Assembly (NCBI GenBank): GCA_031257915.1
Contig: JAIRNR010000094.1
Location: forward strand, 1-64,000
Direction of reading: 5' to 3'
DNA from: Bacteroidales bacterium
GTDB taxonomy: Bacteria > Bacteroidota > Bacteroidia > Bacteroidales > P3
DNA: 64,000 bases
Shown here piece after piece: positions 25,152 through 34,300 of the stretch. How positions within the stretch are numbered: the stretch's first letter is position 1; every line of letters starts with the position of its first letter. The notes below the pieces were generated by a model. The model had not been told where the DNA came from and made no database searches. It was given only the letters and a program-made list of their open reading frames with translations. The position numbers and the translations under genes were made by a program.

Positions 25152-26249
25152 ATGAAGTTATCACGCTTTAAGTATTCACTACCGGAAGAGTTAATCCCCG
25201 CTTATCCATTGGAAACAAAAGATGGAATTCTTACGCCCGAAGAAGGGCGGCTTATGATTGTTCATCGGGATACCGGTAAAATAGAACACAAAAAATTTAA
25301 AAACATTCTTGACTATTTTGATGAGGGCGATATGATGGTATTTAACAATACTCGTATTTTCCCTTCTCTTTTAAGCGGTGAAAAAGCCGACAAAACAAAG
25401 ACAGAGGGCGGTCCGGCGCAAATTTCCGTTTTTATGCTCCGCGAACTTGACCGCGAAACCCTGCTATGGGACGTTCTTGTCGATCCTGCACGTAAAATAC
25501 GCATAGGCAATAAACTTTTCTTCGGCAAAAACGAAGATCTTGTTGCCGATGTTATAGATAATACGACATCCCGCGGCAGAATTATTCGTTTCCTTTTTGA
25601 CGGTCCTTATGAAAGTTTCAGGGAACAGTTAAGCAAAATAGGGCGTACCCCTTTGCCGAGATACCTTTTAGAGAAAAGAAAGCCCGAAGAAGAGGCGAGA
25701 GACAGGATTCGCTGTCAAACTGTTTTTGCGACTGAGGAAGGTGCTGTGCGTGTTCCCGAAACAGGACTGCATTTTAGCAGAGAGATGTTGAAGAAAATGG
25801 AGATAAAAGGGGTAGAAAGTGAATTTATCACCCTGCATTGCAGTTTGGATGCCGAGCGCAGTATTGATGTTGAGGATTTAAGTAAACATAAGATAGACTC
25901 GGAAAAAGTGTTTATTTCCGAAAAGTCGGCAGAGCATATAAATGAAGTTAAGCGCAACAAGAGAAAGGTTTGTGCTGTAGGTACTTCAACTCTTAAAGCG
26001 ATGGAAAGTTCGGTGTCGGTAGATGGTTTTGTAAATCCCTATGATGGCTGGACAAGCAAATTTATTTTTCCGCCTTACAATGTCCGCGTTCCTAACTGCA
26101 TGTTGAGCAATTTTCATTCTTCCTCACACCAGCCGTTTATTATGGTTTGCACATTCGGCGGACGCGACCTTGTCATGAAAGCATACGAGGAAGCCATTGC
26201 TAAAAAATACAGATTTTTAACTTTCGGCGACGCAATGCTTATATTATGA
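25152..26249 (+). CDS. queA: S-adenosylmethionine:tRNA ribosyltransferase-isomerase
   Basis: Queuosine-pathway enzyme that transfers the ribosyl part of SAM to preQ1 in tRNA to make epoxyqueuosine. The 365-residue product has the QueA landmarks MKLSRFKYSLPEELI, MVFNNTRIFPS, GRTPLPRYL, YQTVFAxxEGAVRVPETGLHF-type segment (here CQTVFATEEGAVRVPETGLH) and SNFHSSSHQPFIMVCTFGG. Slightly longer than many family members because of an insert near residue 25-30. It overlaps ruvC by 4 bases (ATGA), so translation is probably coupled. Confidence 0.95.
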   Translation: MKLSRFKYSLPEELIPAYPLETKDGILTPEEGRLMIVHRDTGKIEHKKFKNILDYFDEGDMMVFNNTRIFPSLLSGEKADKTKTEGGPAQISVFMLRELDRETLLWDVLVDPARKIRIGNKLFFGKNEDLVADVIDNTTSRGRIIRFLFDGPYESFREQLSKIGRTPLPRYLLEKRKPEEEARDRIRCQTVFATEEGAVRVPETGLHFSREMLKKMEIKGVESEFITLHCSLDAERSIDVEDLSKHKIDSEKVFISEKSAEHINEVKRNKRKVCAVGTSTLKAMESSVSVDGFVNPYDGWTSKFIFPPYNVRVPNCMLSNFHSSSHQPFIMVCTFGGRDLVMKAYEEAIAKKYRFLTFGDAMLIL

Positions 26250-26836
26250 CAATTTTGGGGATTGATCCGGGTACTCTTTTAATGGGCTATGCCGTTGTTT
26301 CGCGCAATAACTCTAAGATTTCTTTTATTCGGATGGATGTACTCAATATGAGGCGTGTAAAAGAGCCGACTGAAAAATTAAAACTTATTCACCAAAAAAT
26401 TATTTCGCTTATTGAGAAATATAATCCCGGCGAACTTTCAATAGAGAGTCCGTTTTACGGTAAAAATCCACAGTCGTTAATTAAGTTGGGACGTGCGCAG
26501 GGAGTCGCTATTGCGGCGGCGTTAAGCATGAATGTTCCTGTTTATGAGTACGCGCCCTTGAAAATAAAGCAGTCAATCACAGGACACGGACGTGCAACTA
26601 AAGAGCAAATGTGGGCAATGCTCGTGCGAATACTCAATCTTGACGGCGCAGCAGCACCTCACTATTTGGATGCGAGTGACGCTCTGGGTGCGGCTGTGTG
26701 CCATTGCTTGCAGTTTGGAGTAAATGTTGCGGCGCGTACAAACCATGTTACGGCGGGCGTTACACATACAGGCGGAAAAAAAACATCGTGGCAGCAATTT
26801 ATAATAGCCAACAGCAACAGAATAATTAAAAAGTAA
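26246..26836 (+). CDS. ruvC: Crossover junction endodeoxyribonuclease RuvC
   Basis: Holliday-junction resolvase of 196 residues. The N-terminal motif ILGIDPGTLLMGYAVV supplies the first catalytic Asp, SIESPFYGKNPQSLIKLGRA the Glu, and YLDASDALGAAVCHC the C-terminal Asp pair. It acts with RuvAB in recombinational repair; ruvA and ruvB are not in the window. Overlaps queA and precedes the HIT gene by one base, forming a queA-ruvC-hit unit. Confidence 0.95.
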   Translation: MTILGIDPGTLLMGYAVVSRNNSKISFIRMDVLNMRRVKEPTEKLKLIHQKIISLIEKYNPGELSIESPFYGKNPQSLIKLGRAQGVAIAAALSMNVPVYEYAPLKIKQSITGHGRATKEQMWAMLVRILNLDGAAAPHYLDASDALGAAVCHCLQFGVNVAARTNHVTAGVTHTGGKKTSWQQFIIANSNRIIKK

Positions 26837-26837
26837 T

Positions 26838-27233
26838 ATGACTGTTTTTTCAAAAATCATTGCAGGTGAAATTCCCTCTTACAAAGTAGCAGAGGACGAA
26901 AATTATTACGCTTTTCTCGACATCAATCCCCTCGCAGCAGGGCATACGCTCGTTGTCCCGAAAAAAGAAACAGATTACATTTTTGATCTTTCCGACGAAG
27001 ATTTAAGCGGATTGATGGTTTTTGCAAAAAAAGTTGCGCATGCGCTTATAAAAGCATACCCTGCGCCGAAAATCGGTATAAGCGTTATAGGGCTTGATGT
27101 GCCGCATGTTCACGTACATCTTGTACCGTTGCAGGATAATACGACAATAAATTTTGCTAAAGAAAAATTAAAATTGTCGGCAGCGGAATTTCAAGAAATA
27201 GCCGAAAATATTGCAAACAATTTTCATCTGTAA
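26838..27233 (+). CDS. HIT family nucleotide-binding hydrolase
   Basis: Histidine-triad protein of 131 residues with the catalytic HVHVHLVP motif near residue 92 and the N-terminal FSKIIAGEIPSYKVAEDENY segment. Family members hydrolyse adenosine phosphoramidates, AMP-lysine or similar nucleotide conjugates. It is one base downstream of ruvC and is the last gene before a block of direct repeats and the convergent greA. Confidence 0.93.
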   Translation: MTVFSKIIAGEIPSYKVAEDENYYAFLDINPLAAGHTLVVPKKETDYIFDLSDEDLSGLMVFAKKVAHALIKAYPAPKIGISVIGLDVPHVHVHLVPLQDNTTINFAKEKLKLSAAEFQEIAENIANNFHL

Positions 27234-27234
27234 A

Positions 27235-27480
27235 GGTACGTAGAGCAGATAGTATGCGGCACACGGCGGACAGCAGAGGCTATAAAAGTACGTGAAAGGT
27301 ACGTAGAGCAGATAGTATGCGGCACACGGCGGACAGCAGAGGCTATAAAGGTACGTAGAGCAGATAGTATGCGGCACACGGCGGACAGCAGAGACTGTAA
27401 AGATACGTAAAAGGTACGTAGAGCAGATAGTATGCGGCACACGGCGGACAGCAGAGGTTAAAAGGTACGTGAAAGGTACG
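27235..27480. repeat. Four identical 44-bp direct repeats between hit and greA
   Basis: Cores at 27235-27278, 27298-27341, 27350-27393 and 27413-27456 are identical by eye. They begin GGTACGTAGAGCAGATAGTA and end CGGCGGACAGCAGAG. Starts are 63, 52 and 63 bases apart because a TACGTGAAA-like linker is present or absent. Partial GGTACGT motifs trail on to 27480. The core is more GC-rich than the surroundings. The gap holds no gene; open frames through it come only from the periodic sequence. Confidence 0.95.
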
Positions 27481-27499
27481 TAAAGCGGGTATTTTTATA

Positions 27500-27973
27500 T
27501 TATCGGGAAATATCCAAAACTTCAAACAGCATTTTTCCTGCCGGTGCTTCTATCTCTGCTTTATCGCCAACCTTTTTTCCAAGCAGTCCTTTTGCAATAG
27601 GTGAACCAATGGAGATTTTGTTTTTTTTCAAATCGGCATCGTTTTCAGGAACGAGCGTGTAAGTCATAACCGCATTGTTTTTCGTGTTCCTGACTTTAAC
27701 AATTGACATAAGCAAAACTTTAGACGTATCAATTTTACTTTCGTCAAGTATTCTTGCATTTGCAATTTCCGCACGCAATTTTACAATTTTAAGCTCACAA
27801 AGCCCCTGCGCCTCCTTTGCTGCGTCATATTCGGCGTTTTCGGAAAGATCACCCTTATCACGCGCTTCGGCAATTTGTTTTGAAATATTGGGACGTTCCA
27901 CATTAGTTAAATGGTCGAGTTCATCCCTTAATTTTTGCAAACCTTCTTTACTGTAATATTTAATTTTATTCAT
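27500..27973 (-). CDS. greA: Transcription elongation factor GreA
   Basis: RNA polymerase secondary-channel factor that stimulates cleavage of backtracked transcripts. The 157 residues begin MNKIKYYSKEGLQKLRDELD; the upstream in-frame ATG at 27991 adds six residues and lies in the leader hairpin's U-run, so 27973 is preferred. The coiled-coil tip has GDLSENAEYDAAKEAQ with the acidic residues needed for activity. The C-terminal FKBP-like domain contains SPIAKGLLGKKVGD. Transcribed toward the 44-bp repeats; see the leader terminator. Confidence 0.95.
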   Translation of the reverse strand: MNKIKYYSKEGLQKLRDELDHLTNVERPNISKQIAEARDKGDLSENAEYDAAKEAQGLCELKIVKLRAEIANARILDESKIDTSKVLLMSIVKVRNTKNNAVMTYTLVPENDADLKKNKISIGSPIAKGLLGKKVGDKAEIEAPAGKMLFEVLDISR

Positions 27974-27992
27974 AATCCTGATTTTATGCAAT

Positions 27993-28025
27993 AAAAAAAG
28001 AAAACCCCCAATAATATGGGGAGTT
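27993..28025 (-). terminator. Intrinsic terminator-like hairpin in the greA leader
   Basis: On the minus strand, AACTCCCC and GGGGGTT flank an 8-base loop (ATATTATT). They form a roughly 7-bp stem with one bulged T, followed by TTCTTTTTTT. It lies between the greA -7 box (28069-28076) and the greA ATG (27973), so it would act on the greA transcript itself as an attenuator. Confidence 0.6.
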
Positions 28026-28068
28026 ATCTGTTCTCAAAGCAATAAAAGTTAAATTTGTCCGATGTGAA

Positions 28069-28076
28069 CAAAGTTA
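28069..28076 (-). promoter_or_regulatory. greA -7 box
   Basis: On the minus strand TAACTTTG (28076 down to 28069) matches TAnnTTTG and would start transcription near 28063, giving a leader of about 90 bases. The -33 element is not clear; ATTTC about 18 bases upstream is the best candidate. Confidence 0.5.
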
Positions 28077-28101
28077 GAAAAAATACGGAAAATTGAAATA
28101 C

Positions 28102-28132
28102 TTGTTTTTTAAAAAAAATTATTATACCTTTG
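28102..28132 (+). promoter_or_regulatory. Promoter of the tetR-tolC-RND efflux operon
   Basis: TTG at 28102-28104 and TACCTTTG at 28125-28132 are 20 bases apart, a good Bacteroidetes match. The predicted leader then carries the 28141-28188 inverted repeat and a 14-T run before the tetR ATG at 28217. Confidence 0.6.
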
Positions 28133-28140
28133 TGCGTTTT

Positions 28141-28188
28141 GAAAACCGAGAAAACTTTTTTTTTTTTTTGAGTTTCCTAATGGTTTTC
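28141..28188 (+). promoter_or_regulatory. Inverted repeat with a 14-T tract in the efflux operon leader
   Basis: Outer arms GAAAACC (28141-28147) and GGTTTTC (28182-28188) enclose inner arms GAAAACT and AGTTTC around a run of 14 T (28156-28169). It could be a regulator site for the adjacent TetR or an mRNA hairpin. The homopolymer is long enough to vary in length by slippage. Confidence 0.45.
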
Positions 28189-28216
28189 TAAAATTAAAAA
28201 AAATAAATGATAAAAT

Positions 28217-28825
28217 ATGATACTTGAAGAACGTATAATAGAAAAAGCAAAACAGCTTTTTTATTTACATGGTGCCAAATCCGTCACAATGGACAAAATT
28301 GCGGTGCAGCTTGGTATTTCAAAACGTACATTATACGCAATGTATGCTTCCAAAGACGACCTGCTTCGCAGTGTATTGAATAATGAATATGAAAAATTCA
28401 GAGAAAATATTGAAACGGAAAATGAGCAGAATAAAAATAATTACATGCGTGGTCTTGTTAAATTGATAAGTTATTCAAAGCAACTTGCCGATAAAATATC
28501 AGAGAGATTTTTTGATGAGTTGGAAAAATTTCATGCCGACCTGTTTCATGAATACTTCACTAAATTTAAAAAAGAAAGTGATGAATATATAGTCGGTTTT
28601 ATGTATATGGCACAAAAAAAAGGCTATGTCCGTCAGGAAGTCAATATAGAATTAGCCAATCTGTTTCTGGCTGTGATAATGAAGAATAATCACGAATTGT
28701 TAAAAAAAGGAAAATATACGAAAGACGATATAAAAAATAATGGAATAAAGCCGTTTATTCGAGGAATATGTACCGCAGAAGGAATACGAATATTAAATAA
28801 ATTAAGTAAAGAATTGGATTTGTAA
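28217..28825 (+). CDS. TetR/AcrR family regulator of the efflux operon
   Basis: DNA-binding regulator of 202 residues. Helix-turn-helix: KSVTMDKIAVQLGISKRTLY then AMYASKDDLL (about 20-50). The C-terminal domain is all helical and presumably senses a ligand. First gene of a run with tolC, the membrane fusion protein, the RND pump and a small PII-like protein, so it most likely represses that operon. The leader contains an inverted repeat that is a candidate operator. Confidence 0.9.
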   Translation: MILEERIIEKAKQLFYLHGAKSVTMDKIAVQLGISKRTLYAMYASKDDLLRSVLNNEYEKFRENIETENEQNKNNYMRGLVKLISYSKQLADKISERFFDELEKFHADLFHEYFTKFKKESDEYIVGFMYMAQKKGYVRQEVNIELANLFLAVIMKNNHELLKKGKYTKDDIKNNGIKPFIRGICTAEGIRILNKLSKELDL

Positions 28826-28860
28826 AATATTTTTAATGTTTAATTGTCTATAACAGTAGT

Positions 28861-30216
28861 ATGAAAAAAATATTTAAAATTGGTCTTATGATTTCCGCGG
28901 TTTCGGGTGTTTGCATTTCAACTTCCGTATCCGCGCAGGATTTTCCGAAAGAGAGAGAAAAGCACTTGTACAAATTGCGGGAAGAAAGTTCATCTGCAAA
29001 AACATACAACATTTCTTTGCAGGAAGCAGTCGATTATGCTCAGGAAAATAATAAAAATTTGCAGCAGATAAAGAACAACACTCTTAAAGCACTTTACGGC
29101 AAAGTAGAAACAATTGGAAATTATTTACCTAAAGTTACCGGTACGATTGATTACAGTAACAGTTTAAAAGACATAAATACGGATATGGGATTTACCATAC
29201 CTGCCGCAAGCGGTACGGTTGGAGTGCAGGCTACGCAGGTTATTTTTAACGGTAATGCTATTGTCGGAATAATCCTTGGTAAAATAGGGCAGATGATGGC
29301 AGAACTGAACGAGGAAAATCAAGCGTCAATTTTAAAAATGTCGGTCGCACAGGCATATTACGCCGTATTATTAAGCGAGGAGTCAAGAAAAATTCTTGTG
29401 CGGAATATTGCTTTTATGCGTGATTTGGCAGAGAAAACAAAATCGCTTGCAGACGGCGGTGCGCTTGAACAGACAGATGCCGACCAAATACAGGTACAGG
29501 TAAGTCTTGTGGAAAATATGCTTAAAGATGCCGACCGTAACAGCGTTCTTGCATATAGCACACTCAAAATTCAAATGGGTTTGCGCAATAATGATGAAAT
29601 TATTCTTACGGACAGTCTGGAATATTTAATAAATTCAAAAAATAATCTTGAAATTGCCGCTACTCCTTACGATATTGAGAGCGATCCCGCTTTTATGCTT
29701 GTTAGAGGAAATGAAGATTTGGCAAAGAAACAGCGGCTTACGGCAGTGATGAATTTTTTGCCCACCGTTGCAGGGTTTTATAGATACACTTACAATATGG
29801 TAGAAAGTCCGATGAATTCTCTTATGTCAAGACCGAATTTAGTCGGATTGCAGGTAAATGTCCCTATCTTTTCGGGATTACAAAACACTTATAAATACAA
29901 ACAGGCAAATGTAGATTATATAAACGCACGTTTAAATACTGCTTTACTTGAAGATCAAATGTTGATAAAGGAGCAACAACTGCGCTTTAATTTTCGTTCG
30001 GCATTGGAACAGTATGAAACGCAAAAACAAAACAGTTCCGTTGCCGCAAGAGTATTAAGCAGTGTACAGTTAAAATATATAAACGGAGTAAAGTCGTCAA
30101 TGGAAATGACAACGGCAAATTCCGATTATCTGCGTGCGCAAACCGATTACATAAGTGCAGTTTCAAAAGTATTGCAGGCAAGAGTAGAGTTAGAACAGTT
30201 ATTAGGTACATTATAA
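28861..30216 (+). CDS. TolC family outer-membrane efflux protein
   Basis: Outer-membrane channel of 451 residues. A signal peptide (KIFKIGLMISAVSGVCISTS) ends near VSAQ. Two OEP repeats of long amphipathic helices follow (SLQEAVDYAQENNKNLQQIK and a second from about 270). The second contains the beta-barrel strand region around VGLQVNVPIFSGLQNTYKYK. It forms the outer part of the RND tripartite pump encoded by the next two genes. Confidence 0.93.
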   Translation: MKKIFKIGLMISAVSGVCISTSVSAQDFPKEREKHLYKLREESSSAKTYNISLQEAVDYAQENNKNLQQIKNNTLKALYGKVETIGNYLPKVTGTIDYSNSLKDINTDMGFTIPAASGTVGVQATQVIFNGNAIVGIILGKIGQMMAELNEENQASILKMSVAQAYYAVLLSEESRKILVRNIAFMRDLAEKTKSLADGGALEQTDADQIQVQVSLVENMLKDADRNSVLAYSTLKIQMGLRNNDEIILTDSLEYLINSKNNLEIAATPYDIESDPAFMLVRGNEDLAKKQRLTAVMNFLPTVAGFYRYTYNMVESPMNSLMSRPNLVGLQVNVPIFSGLQNTYKYKQANVDYINARLNTALLEDQMLIKEQQLRFNFRSALEQYETQKQNSSVAARVLSSVQLKYINGVKSSMEMTTANSDYLRAQTDYISAVSKVLQARVELEQLLGTL

Positions 30217-30227
30217 GATACGGATAT

Positions 30228-31328
30228 ATGAATATGAATACGATTATAAATATAATTATGAACAGAAATTTAGTATTAGTTGCGGCAGCAGGATTTGCAT
30301 TCGCAAGTGTGTCGTGCAATGAGAAAAAACAGGAAACATCACTTGACGTAAAAGAGCAGGTGGAGCAAACGGAAAAAGTTATTACCGTAACTTTAAATGA
30401 GCAGACTATTGACAGGGAAGTTGAATATCCTGCAAACGTGAAAGCGTATGAAGAAGTGCATTTCGCACCCGCTTCGCCCGGACGCATTGAACATTTTTTT
30501 GTTGATGTGAGCGATGTTGTAAAGAAAGGGCAAACATTAGTGCAGATGGATAAGACGCAATTTTTGCAAACGGAATTGCAGCTTAAAAATTTGGAAACGG
30601 AATATAAACGCGCCGAAGTTCTGTATAAAGCGGGCAGTTATGCGCAACAGGCGTATGAGCAGATTAAGACGCAGTATGAAGTTGCAAAAACGAATTGTGA
30701 ATATTTGTCGAGGAATACCGTGCTTAAAGCACCGTTTACCGGAATTGTCAGTGGAAAATATTTTGAAGACGGCGAAATGTATTCAGGCACTCCTGTTACG
30801 GCAATAGGCAAGGCGGCTGTCCTGTCACTTGTTGAGATTGATAAACTCAAAGCGATTGTATCTATTCCCGAATCGTATTTTCCGCAGGTAAAAAAAGGAA
30901 TGACGGCAGATGTAATTGCAGATGTTTATCCTGATAAAAAATTCACAGGCAAATTGGAAATTGTTTATCCGACAATAGATGTTAATTCGCGTACATTTGA
31001 TGTTGAAATTGTAATCGCAAACAGTAGTAATACTCTGCGTCCGGGAATGTTTACACGTATTGTTTTACATCTTGGAAAAGCCGAAGCACTTGTGTTGCCC
31101 GATTACGCAATTTTAAAAGCACAGGGTTCCAATGAGCGGTATATTTTTGTTAATGAAAATGGTGTCGCACGCAGAGTTGTTGTTTCACTCGGCGCACGTT
31201 ATAATAATATGATTGAAGTAATTTCTCCCGATATAAAATCAGGTATGGAAGTAATTGTTGAAGGACAGGGACGGCTTATCGACGGCAGTAAAATTTCCGC
31301 CATGAATGTTCGGGACAGCGTTCGTTAA
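30228..31328 (+). CDS. RND efflux membrane fusion (adaptor) lipoprotein
   Basis: Periplasmic adaptor of up to 366 residues with a lipobox FASVSC, so it is membrane anchored. Starts at 30228, 30234 and 30258 are all in frame; MNRNLVLVAAAGFAFASVSC from 30258 looks like the cleanest signal peptide. The lipoyl-like halves are PASPGRIEHFFVDVSDVVKK and VLKAPFTGIVSGKYFEDGEM, joined by a short helical hairpin, then beta-barrel and membrane-proximal domains. It connects the TolC and RND components of the same operon. Confidence 0.93.
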   Translation: MNMNTIINIIMNRNLVLVAAAGFAFASVSCNEKKQETSLDVKEQVEQTEKVITVTLNEQTIDREVEYPANVKAYEEVHFAPASPGRIEHFFVDVSDVVKKGQTLVQMDKTQFLQTELQLKNLETEYKRAEVLYKAGSYAQQAYEQIKTQYEVAKTNCEYLSRNTVLKAPFTGIVSGKYFEDGEMYSGTPVTAIGKAAVLSLVEIDKLKAIVSIPESYFPQVKKGMTADVIADVYPDKKFTGKLEIVYPTIDVNSRTFDVEIVIANSSNTLRPGMFTRIVLHLGKAEALVLPDYAILKAQGSNERYIFVNENGVARRVVVSLGARYNNMIEVISPDIKSGMEVIVEGQGRLIDGSKISAMNVRDSVR

Positions 31329-31352
31329 ATAAAAAATAAAGAATAAAGAGTT

Positions 31353-34300
31353 ATGAGTATATATCAAACGTCGGTAAATAAGCCGGTATCGGTTATAATG
31401 ATATTTTTGGCAGTATTGATTCTCGGATTGTATTCTTCGACAAAACTGCCTATTGACCTCTATCCTGAAATGGAGATGCCCGCTATTTCAATTATGACCA
31501 CTTATCCCGGCGCGAATGCGGAGGATATAGAGGAAAATATTACTAAAATTGTTGAAGATGGCGTTAATATGGTTGAGAACGTCAAAACTCTTACTTCATC
31601 CTCTCGTGACAATATTTCCGTAGTGTCAATAGAGTTTGAATGGGGTACGGATTTGGACGGTGTTACGAATGATATTCGCGATGCCATAGACCGTATTCTG
31701 GAAAATTTGCCCGACGATTGCGACCGTCCTACAATCTTTAAGTTTTCTACAAATATGATGCCTATCATGATGTTCTCTATTACGGCAAAAGAGAGTATGT
31801 CGGGTTTGGATAAACTTATTGAAGACAGGATTGTCAATCCGCTTAACCGCGTTAATGGTGTTGCATCTATCTTTACTAACGGTGCGCCTGAACGTACGAT
31901 TTACATAAATGCGGATGCGAAAAAACTTGACGCCTGTAATTTAACCATTGAACAGATTGGTGCGGCAATTCAGGGTTCAAATTTGGATTTGCCTGCCGGC
32001 AGTATGCGTATGGGCAGGTTAGATTATCAGGTTCGTGTTGAGGGTGAATTTAACGAGAGCGACGAAATAAGTAATCTTATAGTCGGAAGTTATAACGGAC
32101 GTAATATTTATATACGCGATGTTGCTACGGTGAAAGATACTATCAAAGATATGATGCTTGTTTCGCGTTCTAACGGACAGCGCGGCCTGCAACTTATTAT
32201 TATGAAACAAAGCGGCTCAAATACCGTAGCGGTTGCGAAAGGAGTGAAAAAACGTCTCAATGAACTTTCCGTTACATTGCCGAAAGATATACAGATAAAT
32301 GAGGTTTTCGATTCATCTTCATTTATTCAAAATTCTATTAACGGGCTTTCGGAAACTATAATGTATGCACTGCTGTTTGTCGTTTGCGTTATACTTATAT
32401 TTTTGGGACGCTGGCGGGCAACTTTTATTGTTGCACTTACGATTCCCATATCGCTTATTGTTTCATTTATTTATTTGTTTTTAACAGGCAGTTCGATAAA
32501 TATCATCTCTCTTTCATCTTTATCCATTGCTATAGGACTTGTTGTTGATGATGCTATTGTTGTGCTTGAAAATATTACAAAGCATATTGAGCGCGGAAGC
32601 CGACCGCGGGAGGCGGCGATATATGCCACAAATGAGGTTTGGGTTTCCATTATTGCCGCAACGCTTGTTATTGTGGCGGTGTTCCTGCCGCTTACAACCC
32701 TTACGGGTATGGTAGGTGTGTTATTTAAAGAATTGGGATGGATTGTTACGATAACAATTATCACCTCTGCTGTTGCGGCTATAACCATTACGCCGATGCT
32801 TGCGGCGCAACTTCTGAAATTGCGCGACAAAAATCAAAAATTATCGTGGTTTGCAAAGTTTCATGATAAATTTATTCTGCCTGTACTTAACAAATTTGAT
32901 GTGTTTTATGCACGTATGCTTTCAGGTGCGTTAAGACATAAGAAAGTGGTAATATTCGGTATGCTTGGGCTTTTTGCTGCTTCCATGTTTTTATTTAAGT
33001 TTATCGGTACCGACTTTATGCCGCAAACGGATGAGGGGCGTTTTCAGGTGACGGCAGAACTTGCTACGGGATACAGAGTAGAGGAAACACTTAAAACAAC
33101 TGAAAAGTTAGAAGATTTGCTGCGCGGCCGCTATCCCGAAGTAAAGATTGTTTCGTCATCAACAGGTGCCGACGACCAGGCGGGTTTTTCGTCCTTATTC
33201 GGCAGCAGTGCGACAAATATTATAACTCTTACGGTACGTCTTACGGATAAGAAAGAACGTGAGCGCAGTATTTTTGAGATTGCAGATGATTTTCGTTCGG
33301 AATTGAAGAAATTTCCCGAAATTATTAACTCGTCTGTTGTCGTGTCGGGTGGTATGTTGGGCGGCGGCGGCGGGTCCAACAATCTTACGCTTGAAATTTA
33401 CGGTTATGACCTTGACTACACGTATCAAATTGCCGAAGAAGTAAAAGGTCTTGTTGCAGACGTTAAAGGTGCGCGGGATGTTACGATTTCGCGTAAAAAA
33501 GATAAGCCGGAATTGCAAGTGAATTTTGACAGGGAAAAACTTGCCATACATAATTTATCCGTTGCACAGGTGGCAACTATGCTGCGTAACCGTATAAATG
33601 GTCTTACAGCAACGCAGTTCCGTGAAGTGGGAGAGGAATACGATGTTATTGTTCGTCTTGATGAGGATTATCGTAACAGTATTGATAATATTAACGATAT
33701 TACGCTTACTTCTCCGACAGGTAAAAAACTTAAATTGTCCGAACTCGGTACGGTGAGCGAATATTGGGCACCGCCGAGCATTGAGCGTAAACAGCGTCAA
33801 AGAATGTTGTCGGTGAATATTACCCCTGTTGGGGTTTCGCTCGGACAACTTGCGGAAAACGTACGCGCCAAACTTGATGCTGATTTGCATATTCCGTCCG
33901 ATTCCGATATTATGATTGACTTTGCTGGTTCTTATGAAGACCAGCAAGATTCATTCCGTGATATGGGACTGCTGATGTTGCTTATTGTTGTTCTCGTATT
34001 TGTGGTAATGGCATCGCAGTTTGAATCGCTGCTGCAGCCGCTTATTATTATGAGTGCGGTACTGTTCGCCTTTACAGGTGTGGCTTTATCGCTCTTTATT
34101 ACCGGAATGTATCTTAATATGATTGCGGCACTTGGTGCGATATTACTTATAGGTATTGTGGTCAAGAACGGTATAGTTCTGGTAGATTACACAAACCTTA
34201 TGCGCGAGCGCGGACATTCAATTGTTGATGCCGTAACGCTTGCAGGCAAGAGCCGTTTACGCCCTGTTTTAATGACTTCAATGACAACAATTCTCGGTAT

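Noticed and set aside
27235-27480. CRISPR array reading of the 44-bp repeats
   Set aside because: The linkers are short and near-identical, not unique spacers, and there are no cas genes, so direct repeats are the better description.
27168-27525. Minus-strand reading frames in the 44-bp repeats
   Set aside because: The peptides are simple translations of the repeats, change with linker length, and lack any recognisable start context or domain.
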